Positions 26,198-35,795 of a stretch of 64,000 nucleotides of DNA are shown here, piece after piece (positions within the stretch are counted from its first letter, which is position 1; each line of letters begins with the position of its first letter). Both the position numbers and the translations under genes were made by a program. The notes below the pieces were generated by a model. The model saw only the letters and a program-made list of their open reading frames with translations. It was not told the DNA's origin and did no database searches. Origin of the DNA: an uncultured Bacteroidales bacterium (GTDB lineage: Bacteria; Bacteroidota; Bacteroidia; Bacteroidales; Paludibacteraceae); assembly GCA_944321895.1 (NCBI GenBank), contig CALUNA010000001.1, positions 1 to 64,000 on the forward strand, read 5' to 3'.

Positions 26198-27328
26198 ATG
26201 TCAATGAAAATCAAGCATTTCCTTTTTGCATGTGTACTGATTTTGCTGTCATCTTGCGGAAAAAACAAGTTTACCATTGATGGTACAATCGAAAATTCCG
26301 GACAAGAAACCGTTTATTTGGAAAATTTGGGACTGACTAAAACCGTGGTCATGGATTCGGCTGTTATCAAAAGCAACGGTCATTTCAAATTCCGCGCGCC
26401 GCGTCCTGATTATCCTGATTTATATCGTTTGCGCATGGGAAACCAGCAGTTTGTTTTTTCGGTAGATTCCTGTGAACATATCGCCATTGTGGCTTCGGCC
26501 GACAGTCTTTCGTTTCCTGCAAAGATAGAGGGTTCGGAAAATACGGAACAGATTACCCGACTGCGTATGTCGCTTTCCGGATTGCAGAAAACTTATGATC
26601 GTGTTTCCAATGAAGAAATAAGTTTTGATACATTGACGGCAAAGATTGCGCAGCATAAGGAAATGGCACAGCAAATTATTCTTGCCAATCCGCGTTCCAT
26701 TGTCGCCTATTATGCCTTGTTTCAGAAAATGGAGGGCTATTTCATGTTTTCGCCTTACGACAAGGAAGACAGGCCTTATTATTCGGCCGTAGCTACATCT
26801 TTCCATACGTTTATGCCAAAATATGAACGCAGCATTAATTTGTATAATCTGGTGATGGAGGCCATACGTGCCGAACGTCAGTTGCAGAACGAGGCCGCAT
26901 TGCAGGCCATGATTGACAAAGCGGAATCCACAACGATTGACATAGAACTGCCAAACCAATTTGGAAATGTGCGTAAACTGTCCGATTTGAAAGGGCAGGT
27001 TGTTTTGCTCGATTTTTCGGCTTATGAACTGGAAAACAGCATTGCCTATACATTTGAATTGCGCGAACTGTACAATAGATTCGCACCGCGCGGTTTTGAA
27101 ATCTTTCAGGTTTCAGCCGACCGGAACAACCTGCTTTGGGAACAGTCGGTGGAAAACCTGCCTTGGATTTGTGTCCGCGGAAACGGTGTTTATGAACCTT
27201 GCTTCACAATGTACAACGTGCAAAAAATACCGACTACATTCCTTATTGACAAAAACGGCGATATATTGGAGCGTGATGTTCCGTTCGACCAATTGCCGGC
27301 TAAAATAGAGAAATTGCTTAACAGATAG
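26198..27328 (+). CDS. DUF4369/thioredoxin-fold lipoprotein lacking the CxxC motif
   Basis: A 376-residue periplasmic lipoprotein (signal ends ILLSSCGKN). Residues about 25-110 match DUF4369 (KFTIDGTIENSGQETVYLEN). The C-terminal part is a TlpA/AhpC-like thioredoxin fold (LPNQFGNVRKLSDLKGQVVLLDF, then KIPTTFLIDKNGDI with the cis-Pro). Where active members have WCxxC, this one reads DFSAYELENSIAYTFELREL with no cysteine, so it cannot do thiol-disulfide exchange in the normal way. Promoter box TATCTTTG near 26168. It precedes the chromate transporter pair by 6 bp. Confidence 0.85.
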   Translation: MSMKIKHFLFACVLILLSSCGKNKFTIDGTIENSGQETVYLENLGLTKTVVMDSAVIKSNGHFKFRAPRPDYPDLYRLRMGNQQFVFSVDSCEHIAIVASADSLSFPAKIEGSENTEQITRLRMSLSGLQKTYDRVSNEEISFDTLTAKIAQHKEMAQQIILANPRSIVAYYALFQKMEGYFMFSPYDKEDRPYYSAVATSFHTFMPKYERSINLYNLVMEAIRAERQLQNEAALQAMIDKAESTTIDIELPNQFGNVRKLSDLKGQVVLLDFSAYELENSIAYTFELRELYNRFAPRGFEIFQVSADRNNLLWEQSVENLPWICVRGNGVYEPCFTMYNVQKIPTTFLIDKNGDILERDVPFDQLPAKIEKLLNR

Positions 27329-27334
27329 GAAATC

Positions 27335-27889
27335 ATGTATTGGCAGCTTTTTATAACCTTTTTCAGGATAGGTGCTTTTACAATTGGTGGCGGTTATGCC
27401 ATGATTCCGCTTATTCAGCGTGAAATTGTGGAAAAAAGGAAATGGATTCCGAGCCAGGAATTTATTGACATGCTTGCTATAGCGCAGTCTGTTCCGGGCG
27501 TTATGGCTATCAACACATCGGTTTTTGTCGGTTACAAATTGAAAGGTGTAAAAGGCAGTCTGGTCACTGCGCTCGGTTGTGCGTTGCCCTCTTTTCTGAT
27601 TATTCTTGTATTGGCGGCATTTTTCACTGAATTTAGCGGGAATCAGTTCATAGAACGCATGTTCAAGGGCATACGTCCGGCGGTAGTAGCGCTGATTGCC
27701 GCTCCGTTGTGGAAAATGGCCAAATCGGCCAACATAACCTGGAAAACGGCCATAATTCCTGTGGCGGCCGCTTTGTTGATTTGGTTATGCAATGTTTCTC
27801 CTGTGTTGATTATTGGTGCGGCTATCATTGGTGGCATTGGCACCTTGTATTTTCCATTGAAACACAAAAAAACGGATTTGAAAAAGTAG
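27335..27889 (+). CDS. Chromate transporter, first half-size subunit
   Basis: A 184-residue membrane protein, one half of a two-gene CHR transporter. ITFFRIGAFTIGGGYAMIPL and AIAQSVPGVMAINTSVFVGY are the family's N-terminal signatures. Full-length ChrA (about 400 residues) arises from two such halves. Substrate may be chromate or another oxyanion; many half-size CHR proteins are untested. It ends 1 bp before its partner. Confidence 0.9.
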   Translation: MYWQLFITFFRIGAFTIGGGYAMIPLIQREIVEKRKWIPSQEFIDMLAIAQSVPGVMAINTSVFVGYKLKGVKGSLVTALGCALPSFLIILVLAAFFTEFSGNQFIERMFKGIRPAVVALIAAPLWKMAKSANITWKTAIIPVAAALLIWLCNVSPVLIIGAAIIGGIGTLYFPLKHKKTDLKK

Positions 27890-27890
27890 T

Positions 27891-28412
27891 ATGGTTTACC
27901 TTCAATTATTCATAGCGTTTTTTAAAATAGGCTTGTTCGGATTTGGCGGCGGTTATGCAATTATATCGCTTATCCAGCATGAAATAGATCGTTATGGCTG
28001 GATGACGCAGCAGGAATTTACGGACATTATAGCCATTTCGCAGATGACTCCGGGCCCGATAGGAATAAACAGTGCAACTTATGTCGGCTATACGGCATCC
28101 GGCGGCGTTTTGGGAGCCATTGTGGCTACATTTGCCATTGTTATGCCTTCGTTCATCATCATGCTTGTCTTGTGCAAGTTATACATGAAACTTCACGATA
28201 ACAAATATATCGAGGCGGCTTTCCGTGGATTGCGTCCTACAGTAGTAGGATTAATTGCTGCTGCTGCCTTGCTGTTGATGAACAAGGAAAATTTTATCGA
28301 CTACAAAAGTTTCCTGTTGTTCGGCGGTGTTTTTGTCGGGACATTGTTTTTCAATATCCATCCCATTCTGCTGATTGTGCTTGCCGGTGTTGCAGGCGTA
28401 TTGATTTACTGA
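27891..28412 (+). CDS. Chromate transporter, second half-size subunit
   Basis: A 173-residue partner of the preceding gene, paralogous to it: IAFFKIGLFGFGGGYAIISL, QEFTDIIAISQMTPGPIGIN and several membrane helices. The two probably insert with opposite topology and work as a heterodimer. The stop codon is 7 bp from that of the convergent ClC gene, with no terminator between them. Confidence 0.9.
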   Translation: MVYLQLFIAFFKIGLFGFGGGYAIISLIQHEIDRYGWMTQQEFTDIIAISQMTPGPIGINSATYVGYTASGGVLGAIVATFAIVMPSFIIMLVLCKLYMKLHDNKYIEAAFRGLRPTVVGLIAAAALLLMNKENFIDYKSFLLFGGVFVGTLFFNIHPILLIVLAGVAGVLIY

Positions 28413-28419
28413 AACAGTT

Positions 28420-30195
28420 TTATTCATCCGAGAAGTGCACCAGTACATGCCTGTATGAATTGAAAATTTTCGATTTTGACACGTAACCGACATAGTGTTT
28501 GTCATCATCGACAACGGGCAGATTCCAGGCGTTCGTGTCTTCAAAAACTTCCATGACTTTTTCCATGGGCATATTCTTATTGATGACAGCCGGTGGAGAA
28601 ATCATGAGTTGTCCTACGGTAAACCGTTCATACAATTCCGGCCTGAACATGATGTTGCGCACTTCGTCCAGAGATAATATTCCGAGCAGTTTTTCGTCCT
28701 TATGGCTGACAACAGGGAAAATGTTGCGTTTGGAGTGTGATATTATTTTTACGAGTTGTCCAAGACTCATTTCCGGATACAGGATGGTTAAATCGGTTTC
28801 AATGACATTATCCATTTTCAGTAATGTCAAGACGGCACGGTCCTTATGGTGTGTCAGCAATTCGCCTTTCTGGGCCAGACGCATGGCATAGAGGCTGTGC
28901 GGTTCGAAAATGATGATTGTCAGATAGGAAACCACGGATACGATCATCAACGTCATGAACAGGTTGTATCCTCCGGTTAGTTCGGCAATCAGGAAAATGC
29001 CGGTCAGCGGTGCATGCATCACGCCCGACATGAGTCCGCTCATGCCGGCCAGCGCAAAGTTGGCTTCCGGTATGTTGAATCCGAACAGGTTCATGGTACG
29101 TGAAACGACAAAGCCGGTTATGCAACCTATAAATAATGAAGGTGCAAAAATACCTCCAACTCCTCCTCCTCCGTTGGTGGCTACACTGGCAAATATCTTG
29201 AAGAAAATAATCAGAATCAGGTAGATGATTAGAACCCATTGGTTGTCTGCAAATTGCAGAAAAAGGCTTCGGTCCAGTGTGGATTCTGCATGATTGTTGA
29301 GTATTTGTTCTATAATGTTGTATCCCTCACCGTAGAGCGGAGGAAAAATGAAAATGAGTATGCTCAGCATTCCGCCTCCGAGCATGATTTTGTACCGGCT
29401 GTGTTTGATTTTCTTGAAAATTCCCTCCAGATAATTCATGCCTCGTGTAAAATAGAGGGAAACAAGTCCGCAAATGATGCCCAATAATATCAGATAAGGT
29501 ATCCGTTCTACGGCAAACGGTTCGTAGACGAAAAATTGGAACATGGATGCGCTGCCTGTCAGGATGTAGGCCAGCGAAGTTGCTGTTACCGAAGAAATGA
29601 GCAACGGGGCGACTGAAGTCATGGTCAGGTCGAGCATCAATACTTCCAACGTGAACACCAGACCGGCAATGGGTGCCTTGAAAATGCCTCCGATGGCTCC
29701 GGCCGCACCGCAACCAATCATTAGCATCATGGTTTTCTGGTTCATTTGGAAAAATTTGGCCAGATTTGAACCTATGGCAGCTCCCGTGAGCACGATGGGA
29801 GCTTCTGCTCCAACCGAACCACCGAAACCAATGGTTATGGAACTGCCCACCAAAGAGGTCCATGTATTGTGCAACTTCAGGATGCTTTTGCGTTGCGAAA
29901 TGGCAAACAGGATGCGGGTTATGCCATGGCTGATGTTGTCCTTGACAATGTATTTGACAAACAATGAAGTCAGGCAAATGCCGATTGCCGGAAAAACAAG
30001 ATACCAGTAGCTGACTTCGCTTTTGGCCAGGCCTGCTGTCAGCAAGTGTTGTATGATGTGTATGATACTCTTCAGCAGGAACGCAGCGATGGCGCTCATT
30101 ATGCCCACTACAAAGCTGAGAATAAGTATGAATTGCTTTTCCTTGATGTGGCTTTCACGCCAGGCAATCATTTTATTGTAAAAATCAGTCTTCAA
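28420..30195 (-). CDS. ClC-family chloride channel/antiporter with CBS domains
   Basis: A 591-residue membrane protein. The ClC core has the filter-helix segment GFGGSVGAEAPIVLTGAAIG, where the gating-Glu motif GREGP appears as GAEAP, and NGGGGVGGIFAPSLFIG and AGMSGLMSGVMHAPLTGIFL later. Two CBS domains follow (about 455-585: VIETDLTILYPEMSLGQLVK, LMISPPAVINKNMPMEKVME) and probably bind adenine nucleotides. Whether it is a channel or a Cl-/H+ antiporter cannot be decided by eye. Convergent with the chromate transporter genes. Confidence 0.92.
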   Translation of the reverse strand: MKTDFYNKMIAWRESHIKEKQFILILSFVVGIMSAIAAFLLKSIIHIIQHLLTAGLAKSEVSYWYLVFPAIGICLTSLFVKYIVKDNISHGITRILFAISQRKSILKLHNTWTSLVGSSITIGFGGSVGAEAPIVLTGAAIGSNLAKFFQMNQKTMMLMIGCGAAGAIGGIFKAPIAGLVFTLEVLMLDLTMTSVAPLLISSVTATSLAYILTGSASMFQFFVYEPFAVERIPYLILLGIICGLVSLYFTRGMNYLEGIFKKIKHSRYKIMLGGGMLSILIFIFPPLYGEGYNIIEQILNNHAESTLDRSLFLQFADNQWVLIIYLILIIFFKIFASVATNGGGGVGGIFAPSLFIGCITGFVVSRTMNLFGFNIPEANFALAGMSGLMSGVMHAPLTGIFLIAELTGGYNLFMTLMIVSVVSYLTIIIFEPHSLYAMRLAQKGELLTHHKDRAVLTLLKMDNVIETDLTILYPEMSLGQLVKIISHSKRNIFPVVSHKDEKLLGILSLDEVRNIMFRPELYERFTVGQLMISPPAVINKNMPMEKVMEVFEDTNAWNLPVVDDDKHYVGYVSKSKIFNSYRHVLVHFSDE

Positions 30196-30206
30196 AATAT
30201 CTGTTT

Positions 30207-31628
30207 TTATTGTCCTTTTCCCTTAATAATGACTTCTATGGTGTACAACAAAATCTTGAGGTCCGTTTTCAGGCTCATGTTGTCCATATAGATAATGTCA
30301 TAGTTCAATCGCTCAACCATTTTTTCCACCGTGTCCGAATAACCGATTTTTATCGGTCCCCAGGAGGTCAGTCCTGGTCTGATTCTGTATATCAAGCAAT
30401 AATACGGTGCTTTTTTTACAATTTGTTCAATGTAATATCTCCGTTCCGGACGTGGACCTACGAGACTCATTTCACCTTTCAGGATGTTGAAAAATTGCGG
30501 AATCTCGTCTATGCGGTATTTGCGGAGCCAATGTCCGAAGGGTGTTATGCGTTTGTCGTTCGGATTGCTCAGCATGGGATGTTCCTTTTCGGAATTGGCA
30601 TACATGGTTCGCAGTTTGATAATGTTGAAAGGTTTTCCGTACAGTCCGATCCGTTCCTGTCTGTAAAAAACGGGTCCGGGTGAGCTGCGTTTGATGCCAA
30701 TGGCGCAAAAGCAGAAAAGAGGCGTGCTCATGACAAGGGCAATAATCGAAACAACCATGTCTATTGCCCGTTTCACACTGATTTCCCAATCAGGCATGGG
30801 TGTCTTTGTTATATTCACAAGTGGGCTTATTTCCAGATTTCTGATACGTACGGCTCCTGTCAGTATTTCATAAATACGTGGCGTAAACTGTATTTCAATT
30901 CCATAAGGATACAATTGATCTATGATTCTGAACAGTTCATTTTCCGATGTGCTGTTTTCCAGTGCAATAATGACCGAGTTTATGTTGTATTTGGTTTTTA
31001 ATTCGGCAAAATCTTGCAATGTTCCGATAATGTTTTCTGCTTTTTCATATGCCGGTTCTGTGGCGATAAATCCTATAAATTTGGTTCCATCCTTGGTATG
31101 GCGCAATTCGGATGCAAGTTTGTGCGCGTTTTTCCCTATGCCGACAAGCACGGTATTTTGTTTGATGGCTCCTTTACGTATCAGTTTTCTGGTATTCAGT
31201 GTGATGGAGAGTCTGAAAACGTAGGAAATGATGAACTGCAGCAGGAAAAGTGCCAGCAGAGACACATAGTAACGTTGGTAGCTGGGAACCTTGTCATCCA
31301 GAATGATGGCAAAAAATGCTCCGACAGCGATAATGACAGAAGCTGTAAAAGTTGTCAGAAATTCCTGTGCCGCTGTTTTTTGATAAGGACGGATATAATA
31401 TCCGGACAGATAATGTACGAGCAGGCACGCCACAGGGTATATGAAAAGGGGTATGTAGAAATTGAAGGCCGGGACCAGCACGGTTTCATAGCCGAAAACC
31501 CTGCCATCGTTGACCATCCATCTGAAAATCAAAAAACAGAGCCACACTATTAGCGCCGACAAGGTATCTGCAACGATGTACTTTATCCGTTGGCGTTTTT
31601 TGTTCATATTATGTTGTTTCTGTTCCAT
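30207..31628 (-). CDS. Polyprenyl-phosphate sugar-1-phosphate transferase (WcaJ/WbaP type)
   Basis: Starts polysaccharide or glycan synthesis by moving a hexose-1-phosphate from a UDP-sugar to undecaprenyl phosphate. 473 residues from the ATG at 31628: four or five N-terminal helices, a CoA-binding-like middle domain (TVLVGIGKNAHKLASELRHT), and the C-terminal catalytic domain with YRQERIGLYGKPFNIIKLRT, RKYRIDEIPQFFNILKGEMS and the signature LVGPRPERRYYIEQI. Upstream in-frame codons overlap tsaC and are rejected. It lies 8 bp after tsaC, but no polysaccharide cluster is adjacent. Confidence 0.92.
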   Translation of the reverse strand: MEQKQHNMNKKRQRIKYIVADTLSALIVWLCFLIFRWMVNDGRVFGYETVLVPAFNFYIPLFIYPVACLLVHYLSGYYIRPYQKTAAQEFLTTFTASVIIAVGAFFAIILDDKVPSYQRYYVSLLALFLLQFIISYVFRLSITLNTRKLIRKGAIKQNTVLVGIGKNAHKLASELRHTKDGTKFIGFIATEPAYEKAENIIGTLQDFAELKTKYNINSVIIALENSTSENELFRIIDQLYPYGIEIQFTPRIYEILTGAVRIRNLEISPLVNITKTPMPDWEISVKRAIDMVVSIIALVMSTPLFCFCAIGIKRSSPGPVFYRQERIGLYGKPFNIIKLRTMYANSEKEHPMLSNPNDKRITPFGHWLRKYRIDEIPQFFNILKGEMSLVGPRPERRYYIEQIVKKAPYYCLIYRIRPGLTSWGPIKIGYSDTVEKMVERLNYDIIYMDNMSLKTDLKILLYTIEVIIKGKGQ

Positions 31629-31636
31629 ATTCAGCC

Positions 31637-32221
31637 TTATGGTCTGATTATTTTGATGACATTTCCGGTGTCCAGTTTTATAATGGATGATGGCGAAGGC
31701 AATTCTTTCTCGTTTTGCCTGAATCTTACTACATAATCGACTGATGACTTGATTTCTTCGGCAATCTCGCTGAAACAACTTGCATTTGGCATTCCGCTGA
31801 TATTGGCTGATGTGGAAACAACCGGTTTTCTGAATTGCCGGCACAAGGCGTTGGAAAATTTTTCCGATGTAATCCGTATGCCTATGCTTCCATCCTCTGC
31901 TACCAGGTTTTCAGCCAGGTTTTTCGCTTTCGGATAAATAATTGTCAGTGGTTTGGTTGTCAGCTCTATCAGTTCCCAAGCCATGTCTGGAATCTCGGAA
32001 ACATAGTTTTGAAGTTTGGCCGGTGTGTCCAGCAGGACCAGCATGGATTTGTGGTCTGCCCGTTTTTTTATTTCAAAAATACGTTTTATAGCCTCTTTGT
32101 TTGTGGCATCGCAACCCAATCCCCACACCGTATCGGTCGGGTACAGAATGACACCGCCTTTTTGCAAGGCATCCACGGCTTTGCGCAAATCATCCGGCTC
32201 GAAAATATCGTTTTGTTTCAT
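31637..32221 (-). CDS. tsaC: L-threonylcarbamoyladenylate synthase, YrdC domain only
   Basis: Makes threonylcarbamoyl-AMP from Thr, bicarbonate and ATP for the t6A modification of ANN-decoding tRNAs. 194 residues from the ATG at 32221, the single-domain TsaC/YrdC form. GGVILYPTDTVWGLGCDATN, KKRADHKSMLVLL and KPVVSTSANISGMPNAS are the family motifs. A YciO-type paralog is an alternative reading. A TTG nine codons upstream is less likely. The minus-strand promoter TACATTTG lies at 32274-32281. Confidence 0.85.
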   Translation of the reverse strand: MKQNDIFEPDDLRKAVDALQKGGVILYPTDTVWGLGCDATNKEAIKRIFEIKKRADHKSMLVLLDTPAKLQNYVSEIPDMAWELIELTTKPLTIIYPKAKNLAENLVAEDGSIGIRITSEKFSNALCRQFRKPVVSTSANISGMPNASCFSEIAEEIKSSVDYVVRFRQNEKELPSPSSIIKLDTGNVIKIIRP

Positions 32222-32430
32222 AATCGGTTGTTGTGGGATTTCATCCAAAAACAGTTGTTCAACAAATAACCTGCAAATGTACGAAAATTATTTTATCCAT
32301 GCTTTAGAGGAAAACAGCATCGGCATAATTTGTCGGATTATTCGCTGCATTCGGGAATAGGCGGAAAGGAACTGCATGTATTGAAAAATTTATGTACATT
32401 TGCAGTGTTTTATTCTCTGTACGTTGAATT

Positions 32431-32970
32431 ATGGACCAAGTTACAATCAAAGACAAGACATTCAAGGTTTTTATTCCATCTGAACAAATTCAGGAGGCGG
32501 TAGCCAGAGTAGGCAGGCAGATAAACGAAGAAATGGCCGACAAGAATCCTTTGTTCATTTGTGTTTTGAACGGTGCGTTCATGTTTGCCGGTGACTTAAT
32601 GAAAGTAGTTGATATTCCGAGCGAGCTTACGTTTGTAAAACTTTCTTCCTATCAGGGACTAACCACAACCGGAGTTGTCAAGGAGGTAATCGGTTTGAGC
32701 GAAAGTGTGGTAGGGCGCAATGTGGTTGTGGTGGAAGACATCGTGGACACGGGCTATACCATGCAGCGGATTATGGATTCGCTTTCAGCCAAAGGAGCCG
32801 CCAGCATCAAGGTATGCACGTTCCTGCAGAAACCGGATGCCCTGAAATGTGACATACACGTTGATTATGTGGCCATGAAAATTCCGAATGATTTTATTGT
32901 TGGTTACGGTCTGGACTATGATGGTTATGGCCGGAACCTGAAAGATATTTACACGATTGTCAAAAATTAA
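32431..32970 (+). CDS. hpt: Hypoxanthine phosphoribosyltransferase
   Basis: Purine salvage: converts hypoxanthine (and usually guanine) plus PRPP to IMP (GMP). 179 residues with the PRPP-binding loop VVVVEDIVDTGYTMQRIMDS (about 95-114), the PPi loop VKLSSYQG, and the terminal DFIVGYGLDYDGYGRNLKDI. Promoter TACATTTG near 32394. It leads the hpt-adk-obg run. Confidence 0.95.
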   Translation: MDQVTIKDKTFKVFIPSEQIQEAVARVGRQINEEMADKNPLFICVLNGAFMFAGDLMKVVDIPSELTFVKLSSYQGLTTTGVVKEVIGLSESVVGRNVVVVEDIVDTGYTMQRIMDSLSAKGAASIKVCTFLQKPDALKCDIHVDYVAMKIPNDFIVGYGLDYDGYGRNLKDIYTIVKN

Positions 32971-32980
32971 TTATAAAACA

Positions 32981-33550
32981 ATGAACCTGATTATTTGTGG
33001 AGCACCCGGTTCCGGCAAAGGAACCCAGAGTGATTTTATTGTTAAGAAATATAACCTGACACATTTGTCCACGGGAGATTTGTTGCGTGCAGAAACGGCA
33101 TCGGGCAGCGAATTGGGGAAAACAATCAATGCATATATTTCCCAGGGAAACCTGATTCCCGATGACATGATGATTGAACTTTTGATGCAAAAAATCAAAA
33201 GTTGTCCTGAAACGAACGGTTTTATTTTGGACGGTTTCCCGCGTACGGTTGCCCAGGCAGAAGCTTTTGAACAGATTATGACCCGGCAGGGAACCAGGAC
33301 TGATTTGCTGATAGACTTGAAAGTGGAACATGATGAACTGGTAAACCGTTTGTTGAAACGCGGGGAAACTTCCGGTCGCAGCGATGACAATCTGGACACC
33401 ATAACCAAACGTCTGGAAGTCTACGAAGAAAAAACGCGGCCTGTCAGCGATTTTTACCGGAAACTCGGCAAATATGCCGCCATAGATGGAATGGGCGATT
33501 TGCAGGAAATATTTGGCCGCATTTGCCAGGCAATAGACCAAATTCAATAA
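32981..33550 (+). CDS. adk: Adenylate kinase, short form
   Basis: Interconverts ATP + AMP and 2 ADP. 189 residues from MNLIICGAPGSGKGTQ (P-loop residues 7-15). LSTGDLLRAETASGSELG and FILDGFPRTVAQAEAFEQ are the AMP-binding segments. The LID is short and lacks the four zinc cysteines (KRGETSGRSDDN), the usual Bacteroidota form. It follows hpt by 10 bp and precedes obg by 21 bp. Confidence 0.95.
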   Translation: MNLIICGAPGSGKGTQSDFIVKKYNLTHLSTGDLLRAETASGSELGKTINAYISQGNLIPDDMMIELLMQKIKSCPETNGFILDGFPRTVAQAEAFEQIMTRQGTRTDLLIDLKVEHDELVNRLLKRGETSGRSDDNLDTITKRLEVYEEKTRPVSDFYRKLGKYAAIDGMGDLQEIFGRICQAIDQIQ

Positions 33551-33571
33551 AAAACAAACATCGATATTATT

Positions 33572-34753
33572 GTGGCAGCGACTAATTTTGTTGATTATGT
33601 GAAAATCTTTTGCCGTTCCGGCAAAGGCGGGCGTGGTTCGACACATTTTCATCGTGAAAAATTTGTGCCGAAAGGCGGTCCGGATGGCGGTGACGGTGGT
33701 CGCGGCGGCCACATTATCCTGCGTGCCAACAAGAATCTGTGGACGTTGATTCATTTGCGCTATGCACGCCATATTTTTGCCGGCGATGGCGGTGATGGCG
33801 GCAGCAGCCGCAGCTTTGGCCGCGATGGCGAGGATAAAATCATTGAAGTGCCTTGCGGGACGGTTGTGTATGATGCCGACACGGGCGAGTTTATGTGTGA
33901 TGTGACCGAAGATGGGCAGGAGGTTATTTTGTTGCGCGGCGGCCGCGGCGGTTTGGGTAACTGGCATTTCCGCACGGCCACGAACCAAGCTCCGCGTTAT
34001 GCACAACCCGGCGAACCGCGCATGGAACGCAATATTATTATGCAGCTGAAAGTGCTGGCCGATGTGGGACTTGTCGGCTTCCCGAACGCCGGAAAATCCA
34101 CCTTGCTTTCGGTCGTTTCTGCGGCAAAGCCGGAAATTGCGGATTATCCGTTCACAACCTTGGTACCCAACCTGGGTATTGTCAGCTACCGTGACAACAA
34201 ATCGTTTTGCATGGCCGATATTCCCGGAATCATAGAAGGAGCGAGCGAAGGGAAAGGACTGGGACTGCGTTTTTTGCGGCATATTGAGCGGAATGCCATT
34301 TTGCTGTTCATGATTCCGGCCGACAGTAAGGACATTCGCGAAGAATACGGCATCTTGCTGAACGAACTGGAAAAATATAATCCGGAATTGCTTGACAAAC
34401 AACGTATTCTGGCAATCACCAAATGCGACATGCTTGATGCGGAGTTGTTGGAAGAGCTTGGAAACGAACTGCCTGAAGATATAAAGTCGGTATTCATCTC
34501 ATCGGTTTCCGGTTTGGGTATTGCCGAATTGAAAGATCTGATTTGGGAAGAATTGAACAAGGAAAGCAACAAGATTATTGAAATTTCGCATCGTCCGTTG
34601 GACATTGTCCAGCTGTCTTCCGGACTCGGGGAGGAACAGGATGGACAGGACGAAGAAATCGAGACCATCTATGAAAACGAGGTGGATGAAGAATGGGATT
34701 TGAGCAAGTACAAAGGTATCGGCTGGGATGACCAACCGGACGAAGAACAGTAA
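33572..34753 (+). CDS. obg: GTPase Obg/CgtA
   Basis: Ribosome-associated GTPase needed for 50S assembly and stringent-response control. 393 residues from a GTG start. The Gly-rich Obg fold ([20 protein letters not shown], residues about 16-35, up to about 158) is followed by the G domain with [14 protein letters not shown] (about 166), [16 protein letters not shown] and the NKxD-equivalent ITKCDM. The acidic C-terminal tail ([21 protein letters not shown] region) is typical for Bacteroidota. Terminator follows. Confidence 0.96.
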   Translation: MAATNFVDYVKIFCRSGKGGRGSTHFHREKFVPKGGPDGGDGGRGGHIILRANKNLWTLIHLRYARHIFAGDGGDGGSSRSFGRDGEDKIIEVPCGTVVYDADTGEFMCDVTEDGQEVILLRGGRGGLGNWHFRTATNQAPRYAQPGEPRMERNIIMQLKVLADVGLVGFPNAGKSTLLSVVSAAKPEIADYPFTTLVPNLGIVSYRDNKSFCMADIPGIIEGASEGKGLGLRFLRHIERNAILLFMIPADSKDIREEYGILLNELEKYNPELLDKQRILAITKCDMLDAELLEELGNELPEDIKSVFISSVSGLGIAELKDLIWEELNKESNKIIEISHRPLDIVQLSSGLGEEQDGQDEEIETIYENEVDEEWDLSKYKGIGWDDQPDEEQ

Positions 34754-34789
34754 AAAACCGATTTACGGAAGGTATTCGAAGTTTCAGGG

Positions 34790-34841
34790 AGTGTATGTCA
34801 TTTCAACTTTCCAGTTGGCAGCATACACTGTTTTTATTTTT
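34790..34841 (+). terminator. Terminator after obg
   Basis: AGTGTATG (34790-34797) pairs with CATACACT (34822-34829); an inner CAAC/GTTG pair extends it, and a T-rich run follows. Confidence 0.8.
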
Positions 34842-34938
34842 CCTGTCGGAAATATGTGTATTTTTGTCCGTCCGGAGAATGTTTGCCATCGGTTTGAGAC
34901 TTCCGGAATTTGTCCATGATTCATAAAAACTGACAGAC

Positions 34939-35754
34939 ATGAAACAAAACTTATTCGACATTCAAGGTTTGGTAGTTGCCATTACGGGAGGAACAGGTGT
35001 TTTGGGAAGCACCATAGCAACTTATTTGGCCGGGCAGGGTGCCCGGATCGTGATTTTGGCGCGTAACAAGGCAAAAGGCGATGCCCTTGTGGACAATATT
35101 TGCCGCGATGGCGGTGAAGCCATGTTTTTGGCTTGTGATGTGACGGATGCAGACGCCTTGAGATCTGTGCGCGATGCAATTATTGCCCGTTACGGACGTA
35201 TTGATGTTTTGCTCAACGGTGCCGGCGGCAACATGGCCGGTGCGGTCATTCCGCCGGACAAGACCTGCCTTGATCTGGATTTGGATGCCATGCGCAAGGT
35301 TGTCGATTTGAATCTGTTCGGCACGGTATTGCCTACGCAAATCTTTTTGGAAGCCATGCATAAGCAAGGCAAAGGCGTGTTTGTCAATTTTTCTTCGGAA
35401 TCGGCTTTGCGTCCGCTCACACGTGTTGCCGGTTACGGCGTCGCCAAGGCGGCTGTTACCAATTACACCAAACACATGGCTAACGAACTGGCCATCAAGT
35501 TCGGCGAAAATTTCCGTATGAATGCCATTGCACCCGGCTTTTTCCTGACTGAACAGAACCGCAATCTGATGCTGCAGCCCGATGGAAGTTATACCGACCG
35601 TGCAAAAAGCGTTATTGCACATACTCCTTTTGGCCGTTTCGGCCGTGCGGAGGAACTTTGCGGCACAATTCACTATTTGATTAGCGATGCTTCAAGATTT
35701 GTGACGGGTGCTGTCATGGTGGTCGATGGCGGTTTTGATTCGTTTTCCATTTGA
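34939..35754 (+). CDS. SDR-family oxidoreductase, D-mannonate (fructuronate) reductase-like
   Basis: A 271-residue short-chain dehydrogenase. The Rossmann motif is TGGTGVLGSTIATYLA (about 17-32); NGAGGN (about 94-99) and the catalytic Ser-Tyr-Lys (FSSES and YGVAK, about 152-171) are all present. Overall it resembles the SDR-type fructuronate reductases found in sugar-acid operons, but no uronate genes are adjacent, so the substrate is uncertain. Promoter TATTTTTG near 34858. SGNH hydrolase and rpe genes follow on the same strand. Confidence 0.8.
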   Translation: MKQNLFDIQGLVVAITGGTGVLGSTIATYLAGQGARIVILARNKAKGDALVDNICRDGGEAMFLACDVTDADALRSVRDAIIARYGRIDVLLNGAGGNMAGAVIPPDKTCLDLDLDAMRKVVDLNLFGTVLPTQIFLEAMHKQGKGVFVNFSSESALRPLTRVAGYGVAKAAVTNYTKHMANELAIKFGENFRMNAIAPGFFLTEQNRNLMLQPDGSYTDRAKSVIAHTPFGRFGRAEELCGTIHYLISDASRFVTGAVMVVDGGFDSFSI

Positions 35755-35795
35755 GGAATATAATTATGGATGTGTATTTTATAAATCAACAGGTT

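Noticed and set aside
32960..34402. 480-codon frame antisense to adk and obg
   Set aside because: The plus strand encodes two certain housekeeping proteins with intact motifs; the minus frame crosses both genes and has no domain.
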